From positions 1 through 6,815 of the forward strand of contig JAWXBI010000068.1 in assembly GCA_034439915.1 (NCBI GenBank): 6,815 nt of DNA, written 5' to 3'. Positions 1 to 6,815 of the stretch are shown here, one piece after another (the first letter of the stretch is position 1; every line of letters begins with the position of its first letter). The notes under the pieces are model-generated. The model saw only the letters and a program-made list of their open reading frames with translations. It was not told the origin of the DNA and ran no database searches. This DNA comes from JADJLQ01 sp034439915 (GTDB taxonomy: Bacteria; Bacteroidota; Bacteroidia; Chitinophagales; Saprospiraceae). Position numbers and translations under genes: made by a program.

Positions 1-45
1 ACCTCCAACCTCCAACCTCATACCTCATACCTCATTCTACCTCAA
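1..45. repeat. Tandem 7-bp repeat array, cut by the window edge
   Basis: Five head-to-tail heptamers are visible: ACCTCCA at 1-7 and 8-14, then ACCTCAT at 15-21, 22-28 and 29-35. A diverged copy, ACCTCAA, follows at 39-45 after a 3-bp break. On the minus strand the units read TGGAGGT and ATGAGGT. The array starts at or before base 1, so its true length is unknown. It runs over the end of the last gene of the operon: the TGA stop of that gene (34-32) lies inside the unit at 29-35, and the gene's last codons (GAG GTA GAA) resemble a degenerate unit. Since 7 is not a multiple of 3, any change in copy number upstream of the stop would shift the frame. No hairpin is evident, so I do not call it a terminator. 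Its function is unknown. Confidence 0.85.
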
Positions 46-1657
46 TCCACCAGCTTTTGCCTAGAGGTTTTTTGCTGGCATCCAGTCCCACTACCTTTAT
101 TTCAAATAAACCCTTCAAATCACTGGTAAAAAAATCCAGGGTGATCTTGCCGGTTTGATCGGGTCTTTGTGAGGGGCTCCAATACAAAAGGGATCTGAGG
201 TCAGGTGTACGTTTTTCTTCAACCGGGGTATGGGTCCATGGCCTGTTATCTTCGAACCCCTGGAGTTCATATTTCAATATTCCGTATTTTTCAAACTGTT
301 CACGCACTGGTTCGGCCTGTAAGGCAAACATTCCGGTATATACCATCATCGAGTCCAATTGTTCCGTGATGGTCTTATTGCGATGAAACAATTCTATAGA
401 TTTGATTTTATGGAGTTCCATTTGCAGGATTTCATTTTCCTGGCCGGCAAAAAAACCATTCATCAGGTACCAGGCCGGCCAGTTATAAAGCTCATTGGTC
501 TCCCTGTTTCGCAGGCGTAAGGACATCTTTTGGTTGATCAAACTCGTAATCCGGCTATCCAGCATTACTTCTTTGATGAAATCCTGTACCGAATTTAATT
601 GTTGAAAGTCCTTCATTAAATATTGGCGGTCCGGGATCATAGACTTTATACTATCGATAGAAACCGTGATCACTGATGGCTGTGTATGAAATAAATCATT
701 TATCAGCCTTCGTTTATAATTTTGTTTCAGGTAATTAAGAATGGCAGAGGACAGCGGGGGCAACGGCGGAAAAGAGCCTGTCATAGCCGGAAAATCAGAC
801 TGCAGTGGAATTACCGAAACAGGAATACTCCGGTTTGGATTAAGCGACAGGACCTGATATTGAGCCAATCCATTAAAACCGGGAAGTTCAATTTTGAAAT
901 TTCCATTTCCAGAGTTAAAGCGCTTAAATAATCCCAAACGCGGCAAGTAAAATGAAAGATATTTTTCGGTCAACGGCGTATTTTTTTTCGGGTCCACCAC
1001 TTTACCCTCCAAAACCAGGGTGGTCCGCGGTTTATATATTTTTTCATCCACTATAAATGGGGTCGGTGATTCCGAATAAACGTCGGAAATTAAACCAGGG
1101 ACTGGTGAAACGTATTGCACAATGGCTACCGAGACTGTGCCCGAAATACTGGCATTCTGATCTGCAACAGACAGCGGCAGGCTTACCCTTGTTCGACGGT
1201 TAACCCGCGCCAAAACTGGTTTGTCGAAAACCAGCTGTTCTTCCGGATGTATCAATTTGGAATCTTCCGAACCGGTTTCAAGATCGTTTAAAACTATTAC
1301 GTAGCTGTTGCCTGATTTTATTTTTTTTGAAGTACCGGACCTGCCATCCCAAACGCGACAATATTGCAGCAAATAGACCCCCTGTTCGAGGTCGACCGGT
1401 AAATATATCGACCCTGAAGCCCCAAGCAAATCCATCGAAAGGATTTGTTTGGTAATCGTGGAGTGATTGCTGTTAATCAATTCAACATACAGCAGGACCG
1501 GTTCAACTCCAGATGGCCCACGATCATAGATTTTGAATTGCATGACATCGCCTCCCACATAAAACGGTTTATCCATGTGCACCTCAAAGTGTTGGGCAAG
1601 CATTATACCTGGAATCAGCAGCAGCAGGAACGAAATACCAAAATTTAGTTTTCCCAT
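32..1657 (-). CDS. Secreted MG2-like protein with degenerate plug-like region
   Basis: This 541-residue exported protein is of unknown function. Residues 1-21 form a signal peptide (K3, a hydrophobic LLLLIPGIMLA core, likely cleavage before Q22). Residues 23-45 carry the HMDKPFYVGGDVMQFK motif, typical of MG2-like N-termini of Bacteroidota surface proteins and leading into beta-rich modules. Around 345-450 the sequence resembles a TonB-receptor plug remnant: a conserved-looking segment (LNSVQDFIKEVMLD), a NGFF turn at about 400 where plugs usually have DG, then the HKIKSIELFHR strand near 416-426. The end (LYWSPS, TGKITLDFFTSDLKG, GLFEIKVVG) matches the C-terminal beta domain of the same family. 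There is no outer-membrane barrel. The start is the ATG at 1657, which shares one base with the TAA of the preceding gene (TAATG). A TTG nine bases upstream would only add residues before the signal peptide. The family call is from motifs, not from a search. Confidence 0.85.
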   Translation of the reverse strand: MGKLNFGISFLLLLIPGIMLAQHFEVHMDKPFYVGGDVMQFKIYDRGPSGVEPVLLYVELINSNHSTITKQILSMDLLGASGSIYLPVDLEQGVYLLQYCRVWDGRSGTSKKIKSGNSYVIVLNDLETGSEDSKLIHPEEQLVFDKPVLARVNRRTRVSLPLSVADQNASISGTVSVAIVQYVSPVPGLISDVYSESPTPFIVDEKIYKPRTTLVLEGKVVDPKKNTPLTEKYLSFYLPRLGLFKRFNSGNGNFKIELPGFNGLAQYQVLSLNPNRSIPVSVIPLQSDFPAMTGSFPPLPPLSSAILNYLKQNYKRRLINDLFHTQPSVITVSIDSIKSMIPDRQYLMKDFQQLNSVQDFIKEVMLDSRITSLINQKMSLRLRNRETNELYNWPAWYLMNGFFAGQENEILQMELHKIKSIELFHRNKTITEQLDSMMVYTGMFALQAEPVREQFEKYGILKYELQGFEDNRPWTHTPVEEKRTPDLRSLLYWSPSQRPDQTGKITLDFFTSDLKGLFEIKVVGLDASKKPLGKSWWIEVE

Positions 1658-2742
1658 TACCACCAATCAGGTTTAGTTATAACCGGGTCCGGTAATACCG
1701 CACAATTGCAGCACCCGGCGAAGTATTTAGAATCTATTGCCCCCCGCAGCCAACCGCATAGATTCTGTTCTTTGCTCAAGAGTCCATATTTGCCTGTGAA
1801 ATTGGAAGATACCAGTCGCAACCTTATGACAGCAGCTGAAGCAGCCTGAAAATAGCCCAATACCTTTTCAGATTCATTGCGCACGTTATAGACATTACTT
1901 TGAATCGAAGCAGGGATGGCATCGAATATACTCCCGTTTTGATTGGCTACCAGATCTAGTTTTCTGTAATAATCATAGGCTTTATCGGAAATCCGGTATT
2001 GATAGACTGAATAATAATGGATCTCCATAAACCGGTAATCCGGTTCTACAGCTTCATATCCGATCTTGTAGTTTCGCAAATTATTTTCACCTATTTCCTG
2101 ATTGTTGTAAATATACAGATTGCCCGGGTTGATGAATCGGGAATAATGACAGGTATAGACCGTCCTGAAAGGGTTGCAATCAGGCATAGTAGTAAATTGA
2201 TAGGCACTCTGGGTGACCCATCTCAGGTAGGTATCTTTTTGGTTTTCCGGCATTGGAGTATTAATAAACAATTGGACCGCATCAATAGAAGTAGTATACC
2301 CGTCCTTACTTTTTATCGCTTCACGGTTGACCGCCCAACTTATACTATCCGGTTGTACAGCGGGGAGGATCATCTCCGGCGCACTCCGATATTCATCCCC
2401 ATTCTGCAAAACTATTTTCAGGTAATAGACGGAGCCTACCGTAGCTTTAAAAAATCCTGACGGGAGAACATATTTTCCCGGGAAGGGTTCAATAAATTGC
2501 CAGGATGAGGTAGTGGATTCATGAAGGGTAACCAAAGAGTTGGTTAAAGGAACGGGGGGAATTCCGTACTTTACGGTCCTGCTCAGGTAAACAATATGAT
2601 CTTCATCCAGGTTGGATATCCCTCCGTTGACTACCATCAATTCTTCTCCTTCACTGGCTACAAAGGGTATCTCCTGAATGCACCTCATCGATGCTCCAAG
2701 AAGGATAATAATTAATAAAGTGCCCCAGATCCTGGTCATCAT
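1657..2742 (-). CDS. DUF4249 domain-containing lipoprotein
   Basis: This 361-residue protein belongs by its motifs to the DUF4249 family, which is largely restricted to Bacteroidota and often encoded next to TonB-dependent receptors. Its molecular role is not established. The N-terminus has R4, the hydrophobic run LLIIILLGA and a cysteine at residue 21 (ASMRC), a loose lipobox of the kind tolerated in this phylum, so lipid anchoring is likely but not certain. Just after it comes the family's opening beta segment (LMVVNGGISN, then VYLSRTVKYG). The C-terminus has the family's cysteine-containing tail (CGWLRG, GCCNC) and ends in KPDWW. The length is normal for the family and the frame is intact. 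The start is the ATG at 2742, which shares its A with the receptor's TGA (TGATG). A second ATG follows at 2739, and the TTG at 2745 is less likely. A surface partner of the receptor is an inference from gene order. Confidence 0.92.
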   Translation of the reverse strand: MMTRIWGTLLIIILLGASMRCIQEIPFVASEGEELMVVNGGISNLDEDHIVYLSRTVKYGIPPVPLTNSLVTLHESTTSSWQFIEPFPGKYVLPSGFFKATVGSVYYLKIVLQNGDEYRSAPEMILPAVQPDSISWAVNREAIKSKDGYTTSIDAVQLFINTPMPENQKDTYLRWVTQSAYQFTTMPDCNPFRTVYTCHYSRFINPGNLYIYNNQEIGENNLRNYKIGYEAVEPDYRFMEIHYYSVYQYRISDKAYDYYRKLDLVANQNGSIFDAIPASIQSNVYNVRNESEKVLGYFQAASAAVIRLRLVSSNFTGKYGLLSKEQNLCGWLRGAIDSKYFAGCCNCAVLPDPVITKPDWW

Positions 2743-5465
2743 CAAAATTGAAAATTATAGGTGATGGAAGGTAAGGCCGTTCCCAAAACAGACAGTTTAT
2801 ATGCTACCAGGGGTTCGTTATTGTTTCTTCTGTAAAAAATAGAAAAGGCATTGCGCCGGCTATATACATTATATACCGAAAATGTAACGCTCCCTTTGTT
2901 TTTACTGGACCGGATCGCCCCACGGGTCACGGTAAATGATATATCCAGCCGGTGATAGTCCGGGATACGATGTGCATTGCGATCGGAATAATCTAGGAAA
3001 ACCCCTCCTTCCCCCAGGTAAAAATCCGCGACCGGAGCCGTTGCCGGCCTTCCGGAATTGTAGACGAAATTAAATGACCAGGACATAGTCTTCCGGACCT
3101 GCCAATCCATAACAGCATTCAGGTTGTGGGGTTTGTCAAAATTGGATGCATACCATTTACCCTTATTGATGACTTCATCCGGAAACAGACCCGGGGAACG
3201 TCTCAGACTTTTATTCAAAGTATAAGAAATATACCCTGTTGGGTTATTCTGTATTCGCTTAACAAAAACTTCCGCTCCATAGGATTTCCCCTGCACCGCA
3301 AATAATTCAGTTTCAAGATGATCATTTTTTAATAAGCGCGCAAAATCTTTATACTCCAGCAAGTCTTTGGACTTTTTGTAATACAACTCAAAGGAGGTTT
3401 CCCATTGATTGTTGTTGAAATTTTTAAAATACCCTATCGAAAAATTATCTGACCGCTGCGGAGAAAGATGATAATTGCTCAATTGCCATATATCAACAGG
3501 CGTTGCAGCAGCGGTATTGGATACCAGGTGAATATATTGGTTCACGCGATTATAACTCCATTTGATAGAACTGTTTTCTGACAATTTGTAGGCGAGGCTC
3601 ACCCGTGGTTCAGGATTCTGGAAGGCTTTGATGGTTTTCCCTTTTCCAAAAGGTTTGGCTTCCACGATATTACCGGGTATCCTGGGTTTTTGTTCTTCAT
3701 ACAATGTCAGTAGTTCGGAGCCAGTATGCCGGAAAAAAGAATGTCTGTATCCAATGGATAAATTGAGCATACGGGTCACCCGCACCTCTTCCTGGATGTA
3801 TATAGCACCCTCCTGCCCTTTTGTTTTTGGGTAAACCTCCCGGGTCGTGGAACTTTCCTCGTGGATCACTTCATACACCTCATTTTCGGGCAAATATTGA
3901 ATGCCCTCCATACCAAACTGAAAACTATGGGATGGAGAAGGCTGCCAGCTTAAATTAAATTTGCCCTTATAATAAGCCAGCCCGTTTTCTATCTGATATT
4001 TTATTTTATCATCCTGGTCTATAAATTCATTTTTGTTCGTATTCCACATGATGGAGGATTGCAACAAAAGATTTGGTTTGATTTCATGCATCCAGGTGGA
4101 TACAACCGACTGGGTCTGCCAACCATAACCAAAATCTCTGGCATATTTAAAATCATCTTTGCTGCTGTAGGCGGAGACTGAAAGAGAACTGCCAGGCCTG
4201 AAACGGTGATAGAGTTTGGCATTGAGGTCATAAAAATTAGCCCGGCTTTCCTTGAGGTTGGGATCCCGCACCAATTTTAATACCCAGCTGGAATACGTCA
4301 TCCGGTTTCCTGCCATGAATGAAGTTTTATCCTTAATCAGGGGTCCTTCAACAAAAAGTTTAGAAGATATGGGCCCAACCCCACCATGAACCGACCACTT
4401 TTCCAGATCGGGGTCTTTTAGTTTGATATCCAGCACCGAAGATGCCCTGCCCCCAAATTGGGCGGGGATATGGCCTTTATAAAGCGTGACGGCTTTGATG
4501 GCATCGGCATTAAATGCCGAAAACAATCCCAGGACATGGGTCGGATTAAGGTAGGCAACCCCATCCTGTTGTATGAGGTTCTGATCAATATTGCCGCCCC
4601 GTACATGATATCCCCCACCTACTTCTCCGGTGTTGCTGACCCCGGGAAGGGTCAACAATGATTTGAGCACATCGGCTTCACCAAACAAGGCTGGTAAACG
4701 TTTTATTTCCTTTAAACTCAACTCAGCTACTCCTGCCTGGGCATTTTCTATCCTTCTGCCGGCATCAGCTCCAATGACCAGTTCGGGCAGCTCTATGGAG
4801 TTTTTGTATATACTCCACAACAGGCTACCCTGGCCATAAACCTTGATTTCCTGCTGAACAGGGAGATAATCATTCGACTCAATCCATATCGTATGCCAAC
4901 CTATGGGCACATTTATTTCAAAGTATCCCAAGCTGTCAGAAAATTTCATTAAAGTATCCACTCTTATCAATGCCCCGGCTACCGGTGTTTCATCAGCTCC
5001 ATCCTGGATTTTCCCTTGGAGGATGGCCATACCTGACCTGCTCATGGAATCAGGATGACCCAAAGTCAGGGCATTGGGTTTAGATTCCCTGCTTAATTTT
5101 TCTTTGACTACAAAATAGTTGCTAAGGTCGTTGCCACTTGCCGTGGTAAAAGTGGTCAGGATATAGAGGTACTGATTAAACTCGATCACCTGAATACCGA
5201 TTGGTCCCAACAGCGTTTCCAGTATAGTTTTTACCGTTTGGGTGGAAACATTACCCGTCACCCGCCGGGTGCCCATAATATCTTCTCCGGTAGAATAAAT
5301 CCGGATATTTTGTTCCTGTTCCAGATATTGGATCAGTTCATCTACGGTATTATTATTAAAACTAACGGAAAGATGTACAGGCGATTGACCAAACAAAAAG
5401 TGCTGATAGTTTACTAAAACTACCAGCACTACTAAAATTCGGAAACTAAATCTGGTGCATATCAC
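2742..5465 (-). CDS. TonB-dependent outer-membrane receptor with STN domain
   Basis: This 907-residue receptor imports a ligand across the outer membrane using TonB/ExbBD energy. The substrate cannot be told. Domains in order: signal peptide (about 1-26, R5/R9 then LVVLVVLV, cleavage near FGQ); STN domain (about 30-106, beginning HLSVSFNNNTVDELI and ending QYLYILTTF); a linker; a carboxypeptidase-regulatory-like beta-sandwich (about 147-222, LQGKIQD...PVAGALI and DSLGYFEI); a possible TonB-box-like segment (ELPELVI, 225-231); a plug (about 245-350, LPGV, HVRGGNIDQNL, QQDGV and PAQFGGRASSVLDI); and a 22-strand-type barrel to the C-terminal aromatic residue (TYNFQF). Barrel strands are intact with no frameshift. 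Translation appears to start at GTG 5465, overlapping the preceding TGA as GTGA. The only nearby ATG is in another frame, and an in-frame stop lies 36 bases upstream of the GTG. In FecA-type systems STN domains signal to a FecR anti-sigma factor, but none is seen here. Confidence 0.96.
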   Translation of the reverse strand: MICTRFSFRILVVLVVLVNYQHFLFGQSPVHLSVSFNNNTVDELIQYLEQEQNIRIYSTGEDIMGTRRVTGNVSTQTVKTILETLLGPIGIQVIEFNQYLYILTTFTTASGNDLSNYFVVKEKLSRESKPNALTLGHPDSMSRSGMAILQGKIQDGADETPVAGALIRVDTLMKFSDSLGYFEINVPIGWHTIWIESNDYLPVQQEIKVYGQGSLLWSIYKNSIELPELVIGADAGRRIENAQAGVAELSLKEIKRLPALFGEADVLKSLLTLPGVSNTGEVGGGYHVRGGNIDQNLIQQDGVAYLNPTHVLGLFSAFNADAIKAVTLYKGHIPAQFGGRASSVLDIKLKDPDLEKWSVHGGVGPISSKLFVEGPLIKDKTSFMAGNRMTYSSWVLKLVRDPNLKESRANFYDLNAKLYHRFRPGSSLSVSAYSSKDDFKYARDFGYGWQTQSVVSTWMHEIKPNLLLQSSIMWNTNKNEFIDQDDKIKYQIENGLAYYKGKFNLSWQPSPSHSFQFGMEGIQYLPENEVYEVIHEESSTTREVYPKTKGQEGAIYIQEEVRVTRMLNLSIGYRHSFFRHTGSELLTLYEEQKPRIPGNIVEAKPFGKGKTIKAFQNPEPRVSLAYKLSENSSIKWSYNRVNQYIHLVSNTAAATPVDIWQLSNYHLSPQRSDNFSIGYFKNFNNNQWETSFELYYKKSKDLLEYKDFARLLKNDHLETELFAVQGKSYGAEVFVKRIQNNPTGYISYTLNKSLRRSPGLFPDEVINKGKWYASNFDKPHNLNAVMDWQVRKTMSWSFNFVYNSGRPATAPVADFYLGEGGVFLDYSDRNAHRIPDYHRLDISFTVTRGAIRSSKNKGSVTFSVYNVYSRRNAFSIFYRRNNNEPLVAYKLSVLGTALPSITYNFQF

Positions 5466-6379
5466 CTTGCAGACGGGACCATAAGGTTGATGTATTGGTC
5501 AAGTCTAGGTGTAATTATAATTTCAGTCCTTCTGTTGGATTGTTTACCTGCACTGTTATCGTTAGTATCTTTAGGTGCAAATTCACCCCTGCCACCTGCG
5601 GTCAGTCGGTTGGGTTCAACACCAAATTTTTTCTGCAGCAGACGGGCTACTGAAGTTGACCTCATTACACTCAGATCCCAGTTGTCATGAATTTTGTCCG
5701 TACTGATGGGAACGTTGTCCGTATGACCTTCTATCAAAATATCGATTTCTTTGTGGTCATTGAGTACTCTAGCTACTTTGCCAAGCACGATTTCTGCTGC
5801 GGGATTGATATCATAACTGCCGGAGCGGAACAACAATTTATCGGAAATAGATACATAGACCAAACCACCACGAACTTCTACCTGGACATCCTGATCATTG
5901 ACATCAGCCAAAGACCGTTTTAGGTTCATGACCAGTTGAAGATTCATGGAATCTTTTACCTGGATTTTAGTATTGAGGCCCTGGATGTACTTGGATTGCT
6001 GATTGATGGCTTCCAGCGATTTTTGCATGCTTTCTGCTCCTGATTTGCTGATTATGGACAAATCTTCCAATCGGGATAATAAGTTGGTATTGGTTTTATT
6101 GGCCATTTCCAATTGGGCTTCCAGATTTTTAATTCGGTTTTGAGCTTCCATAGCCTTGCTTTCAGACATCTGCATATCTGATTTTAATTTACTTTGCTCC
6201 TCTTGATACTTTTTCATCAATTCCGAATATTGATCCTGGCTTTGTTTGAGTTGAGTCATCAGTTGACTCTTTTCATCTGCTGTAGTATCCCGTTCCTTGG
6301 TCAGCATATCATGTTTTTTCTTGCTGACACAGGCACCTACCATTAAAACGGAAAGACATAAAGTTATTATCCTATTCAT
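5462..6379 (-). CDS. OmpA/MotB-domain coiled-coil lipoprotein
   Basis: This 305-residue protein probably tethers the outer membrane, or the partner receptor, to peptidoglycan. Residues 1-17 form a lipoprotein signal (MNRIITLCLSVLMVGAC) with lipobox VGAC and C17 as the predicted lipidated residue. Residues about 22-155 are rich in K, E, Q, M and L with heptad-like spacing, suggesting a long coiled coil. Residues about 172-292 are an OmpA_C domain: LLFRSGSYDINPAA at 182-195, EGHTDNVPI at 217-225, NWDLSVMR at 233-240, and NRRTEIII at 282-289. D221 and R240 occupy the positions that bind the diaminopimelate of peptidoglycan in characterised family members. The loop between them (HTDNVPI...NWDLS) has the longer MotB-type form. 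The ATG at 6379 is chosen because it puts the signal and lipobox at the start and lies just after the promoter. An upstream TTG at 6511 would add 44 residues with no signal character. It is the first gene of the operon. Confidence 0.94.
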   Translation of the reverse strand: MNRIITLCLSVLMVGACVSKKKHDMLTKERDTTADEKSQLMTQLKQSQDQYSELMKKYQEEQSKLKSDMQMSESKAMEAQNRIKNLEAQLEMANKTNTNLLSRLEDLSIISKSGAESMQKSLEAINQQSKYIQGLNTKIQVKDSMNLQLVMNLKRSLADVNDQDVQVEVRGGLVYVSISDKLLFRSGSYDINPAAEIVLGKVARVLNDHKEIDILIEGHTDNVPISTDKIHDNWDLSVMRSTSVARLLQKKFGVEPNRLTAGGRGEFAPKDTNDNSAGKQSNRRTEIIITPRLDQYINLMVPSAR

Positions 6380-6396
6380 ATGCGTTGGTTTTTGTG

Positions 6397-6428
6397 TAAA
6401 TTTATAAAAATGATCTTGACTGGACAAA
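6397..6428 (-). promoter_or_regulatory. Bacteroidetes-type promoter of the operon
   Basis: Reading the minus strand, TTTG (6428-6425) is followed 20 bases later by TAAATTTA (6404-6397). This fits the Bacteroidetes housekeeping consensus TTTG-N(about 19)-TAnnTTTG, with only the final G of the -7 box replaced by A. Seventeen bases separate the -7 box from the ATG at 6379, so the 5' leader would be very short. That leader (CACAAAAACCAACGCAT) is A-rich and has no Shine-Dalgarno sequence, as is usual in the phylum. Confidence 0.6.
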
Positions 6429-6674
6429 TAGATAATAAAATGTTTGCATCTGTTTAAGAAGAAGAAAACGTATAATGAAGCACGAGAGGGTGTGGGTTGA
6501 GGAGTAATCAATTTTATTTTAATGTTTTACGGATAACTATTATTTTATATACGAACTAAACATCCTGGTTACTTTGTCTAAATAAAAATTAATATTAGTC
6601 CGGACAGATGATTCATATTGGTCTGCACACCTGGTTTGGGTTAAGAAGTTGTGTCAAATATTACCGGAGAGATT
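6429..6674. other. AT-rich intergenic region, no gene seen
   Basis: This stretch contains no convincing reading frame on either strand. The only structure noted is the 8-bp palindrome GTCCGGAC at 6598-6605, which I cannot tie to a function. No rRNA, tRNA, CRISPR or insertion-sequence signature is visible. A TTTG at 6635-6638 lies 20 bases before TATTACCG (6659-6666), a poor -7 match that could serve the plus-strand frame beginning at 6675. If the two flanking genes are divergent, this region is their shared control region. Confidence 0.5.
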
Positions 6675-6815
6675 ATGCATGAATTTCCACCATGTCTTTA
6701 TCTGGGCACTTCGTTTTTGACTATTTTATCGCTATTCGTTTTCTTGAGTTGCAGACCTCCCGGATGAACATTATTTGAATTTGGTTCAAATTTCACCCAT
6801 TCCGGGGGATCAAAT
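6675..6815 (+). pseudogene. Possible divergent lipoprotein gene, partial, frameshifted
   Basis: From ATG 6675 the plus strand reads MHEFPPCLYLGTSF, then a hydrophobic stretch LTILSLFVFLSC with a lipobox-like end (FLSC, cysteine 26), then RPPG and a TGA at 6765-6767. This looks like a lipoprotein signal followed at once by a stop. The +1 frame is open from 6748 to the window end (21 codons from 6751, including DEHYLNLVQISP). Dropping one C from the CCC at 6759-6761 joins the two as SCRPPDEHYLN and continues to base 6815. It may be a true frameshifted pseudogene, an assembly error, or a chance frame in AT-rich DNA. I do not recognise the product. The gene, if real, runs out of the window. Confidence 0.3.

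Larger units (their letters stand above)
32..6428 (-). other. Four-gene operon with overlapping stop/start codons
   Basis: The four minus-strand genes abut without any spacer. Junctions are GTGA at 5465-5462 (OmpA-domain gene to receptor), TGATG at 2744-2740 (receptor to DUF4249 gene) and TAATG at 1659-1655 (DUF4249 gene to MG2-like gene). These overlaps mean one transcript and probably reinitiation coupling, since no spacer exists for independent promoters or strong ribosome sites. The only promoter recognised is the one upstream of the first gene. That co-transcribed genes act together is inference. Confidence 0.85.

Noticed and set aside
1..45. CRISPR array or transcription terminator at the left edge
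   Set aside because: The units are 7 bp without spacers, so it is not CRISPR, and they form no stem-loop, so it is not an intrinsic terminator.
2017..2460. A 147-codon plus-strand open frame inside the DUF4249 gene
   Set aside because: It lies fully antisense to a gene with clear family motifs, has no recognisable domain or signal, and no promoter was seen. It is most likely a shadow frame.
6598..6605. 8-bp palindrome GTCCGGAC in the intergenic region
   Set aside because: It is too short and isolated to call an operator; flanking bases do not extend the symmetry. It is kept only as a note in the intergenic entry.
6692..6778. Alternative plus-strand frame starting at ATG 6692 (28 codons)
   Set aside because: It is short, has no signal peptide or recognisable motif, and overlaps the better lipoprotein-like frame from 6675.
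6773..6791. Inverted repeat ATTTGAA / TTCAAAT with a 5-base loop
   Set aside because: Seven AT-rich base pairs with no following T-tract on the plus strand fit no terminator well, and it lies inside the putative divergent frame. Chance is likely.

Overview
The window looks like a chromosomal segment from a member of the Bacteroidota. The evidence is a TonB-dependent receptor with an STN domain and a carboxypeptidase-like domain, a DUF4249 lipoprotein, an MG2-type protein with the DKPFYVGGD motif, a -33/-7 promoter of the Bacteroidetes TTTG / TAnnTTTG type, and no purine-rich Shine-Dalgarno sequence before the first gene. The lineage within the phylum cannot be fixed from the sequence alone.

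Almost the whole window (about 6428 down to 32) is one minus-strand transcription unit of four genes. In transcription order they are: an OmpA/MotB-domain coiled-coil lipoprotein (5462-6379); a 907-residue TonB-dependent outer-membrane receptor (2742-5465); a DUF4249 lipoprotein (1657-2742); and a secreted protein with an MG2-like N-terminus and a degenerate plug-like region (32-1657). There is no intergenic space. The genes join through GTGA, TGATG and TAATG stop/start overlaps, which suggests one mRNA with coupled translation. The promoter lies 17 nt in front of the ATG of the first gene.

All four products carry export signals and should reach the periplasm or outer membrane. The working interpretation is an outer-membrane uptake or surface module: the receptor is the TonB-driven channel, the DUF4249 lipoprotein is a possible surface partner (comparable in position, not in homology, to SusD), the OmpA-domain lipoprotein is a peptidoglycan tether, and the MG2-like protein is of unknown role. 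No substrate can be read from the sequence. No FecI sigma factor or FecR anti-sigma factor, the usual partners of an STN receptor, lies in this window.

At the left edge the stop codon of the last gene sits inside a tandem array of 7-bp units (ACCTCAT / ACCTCCA) cut by the window end. At the right edge the upstream region (6429-6674) is AT-rich with no gene seen. It is followed by a plus-strand reading frame that begins like a lipoprotein (6675), meets a stop at 6765, and stays open in the next frame to the window end. This may be the start of a divergent gene with a one-base frameshift.
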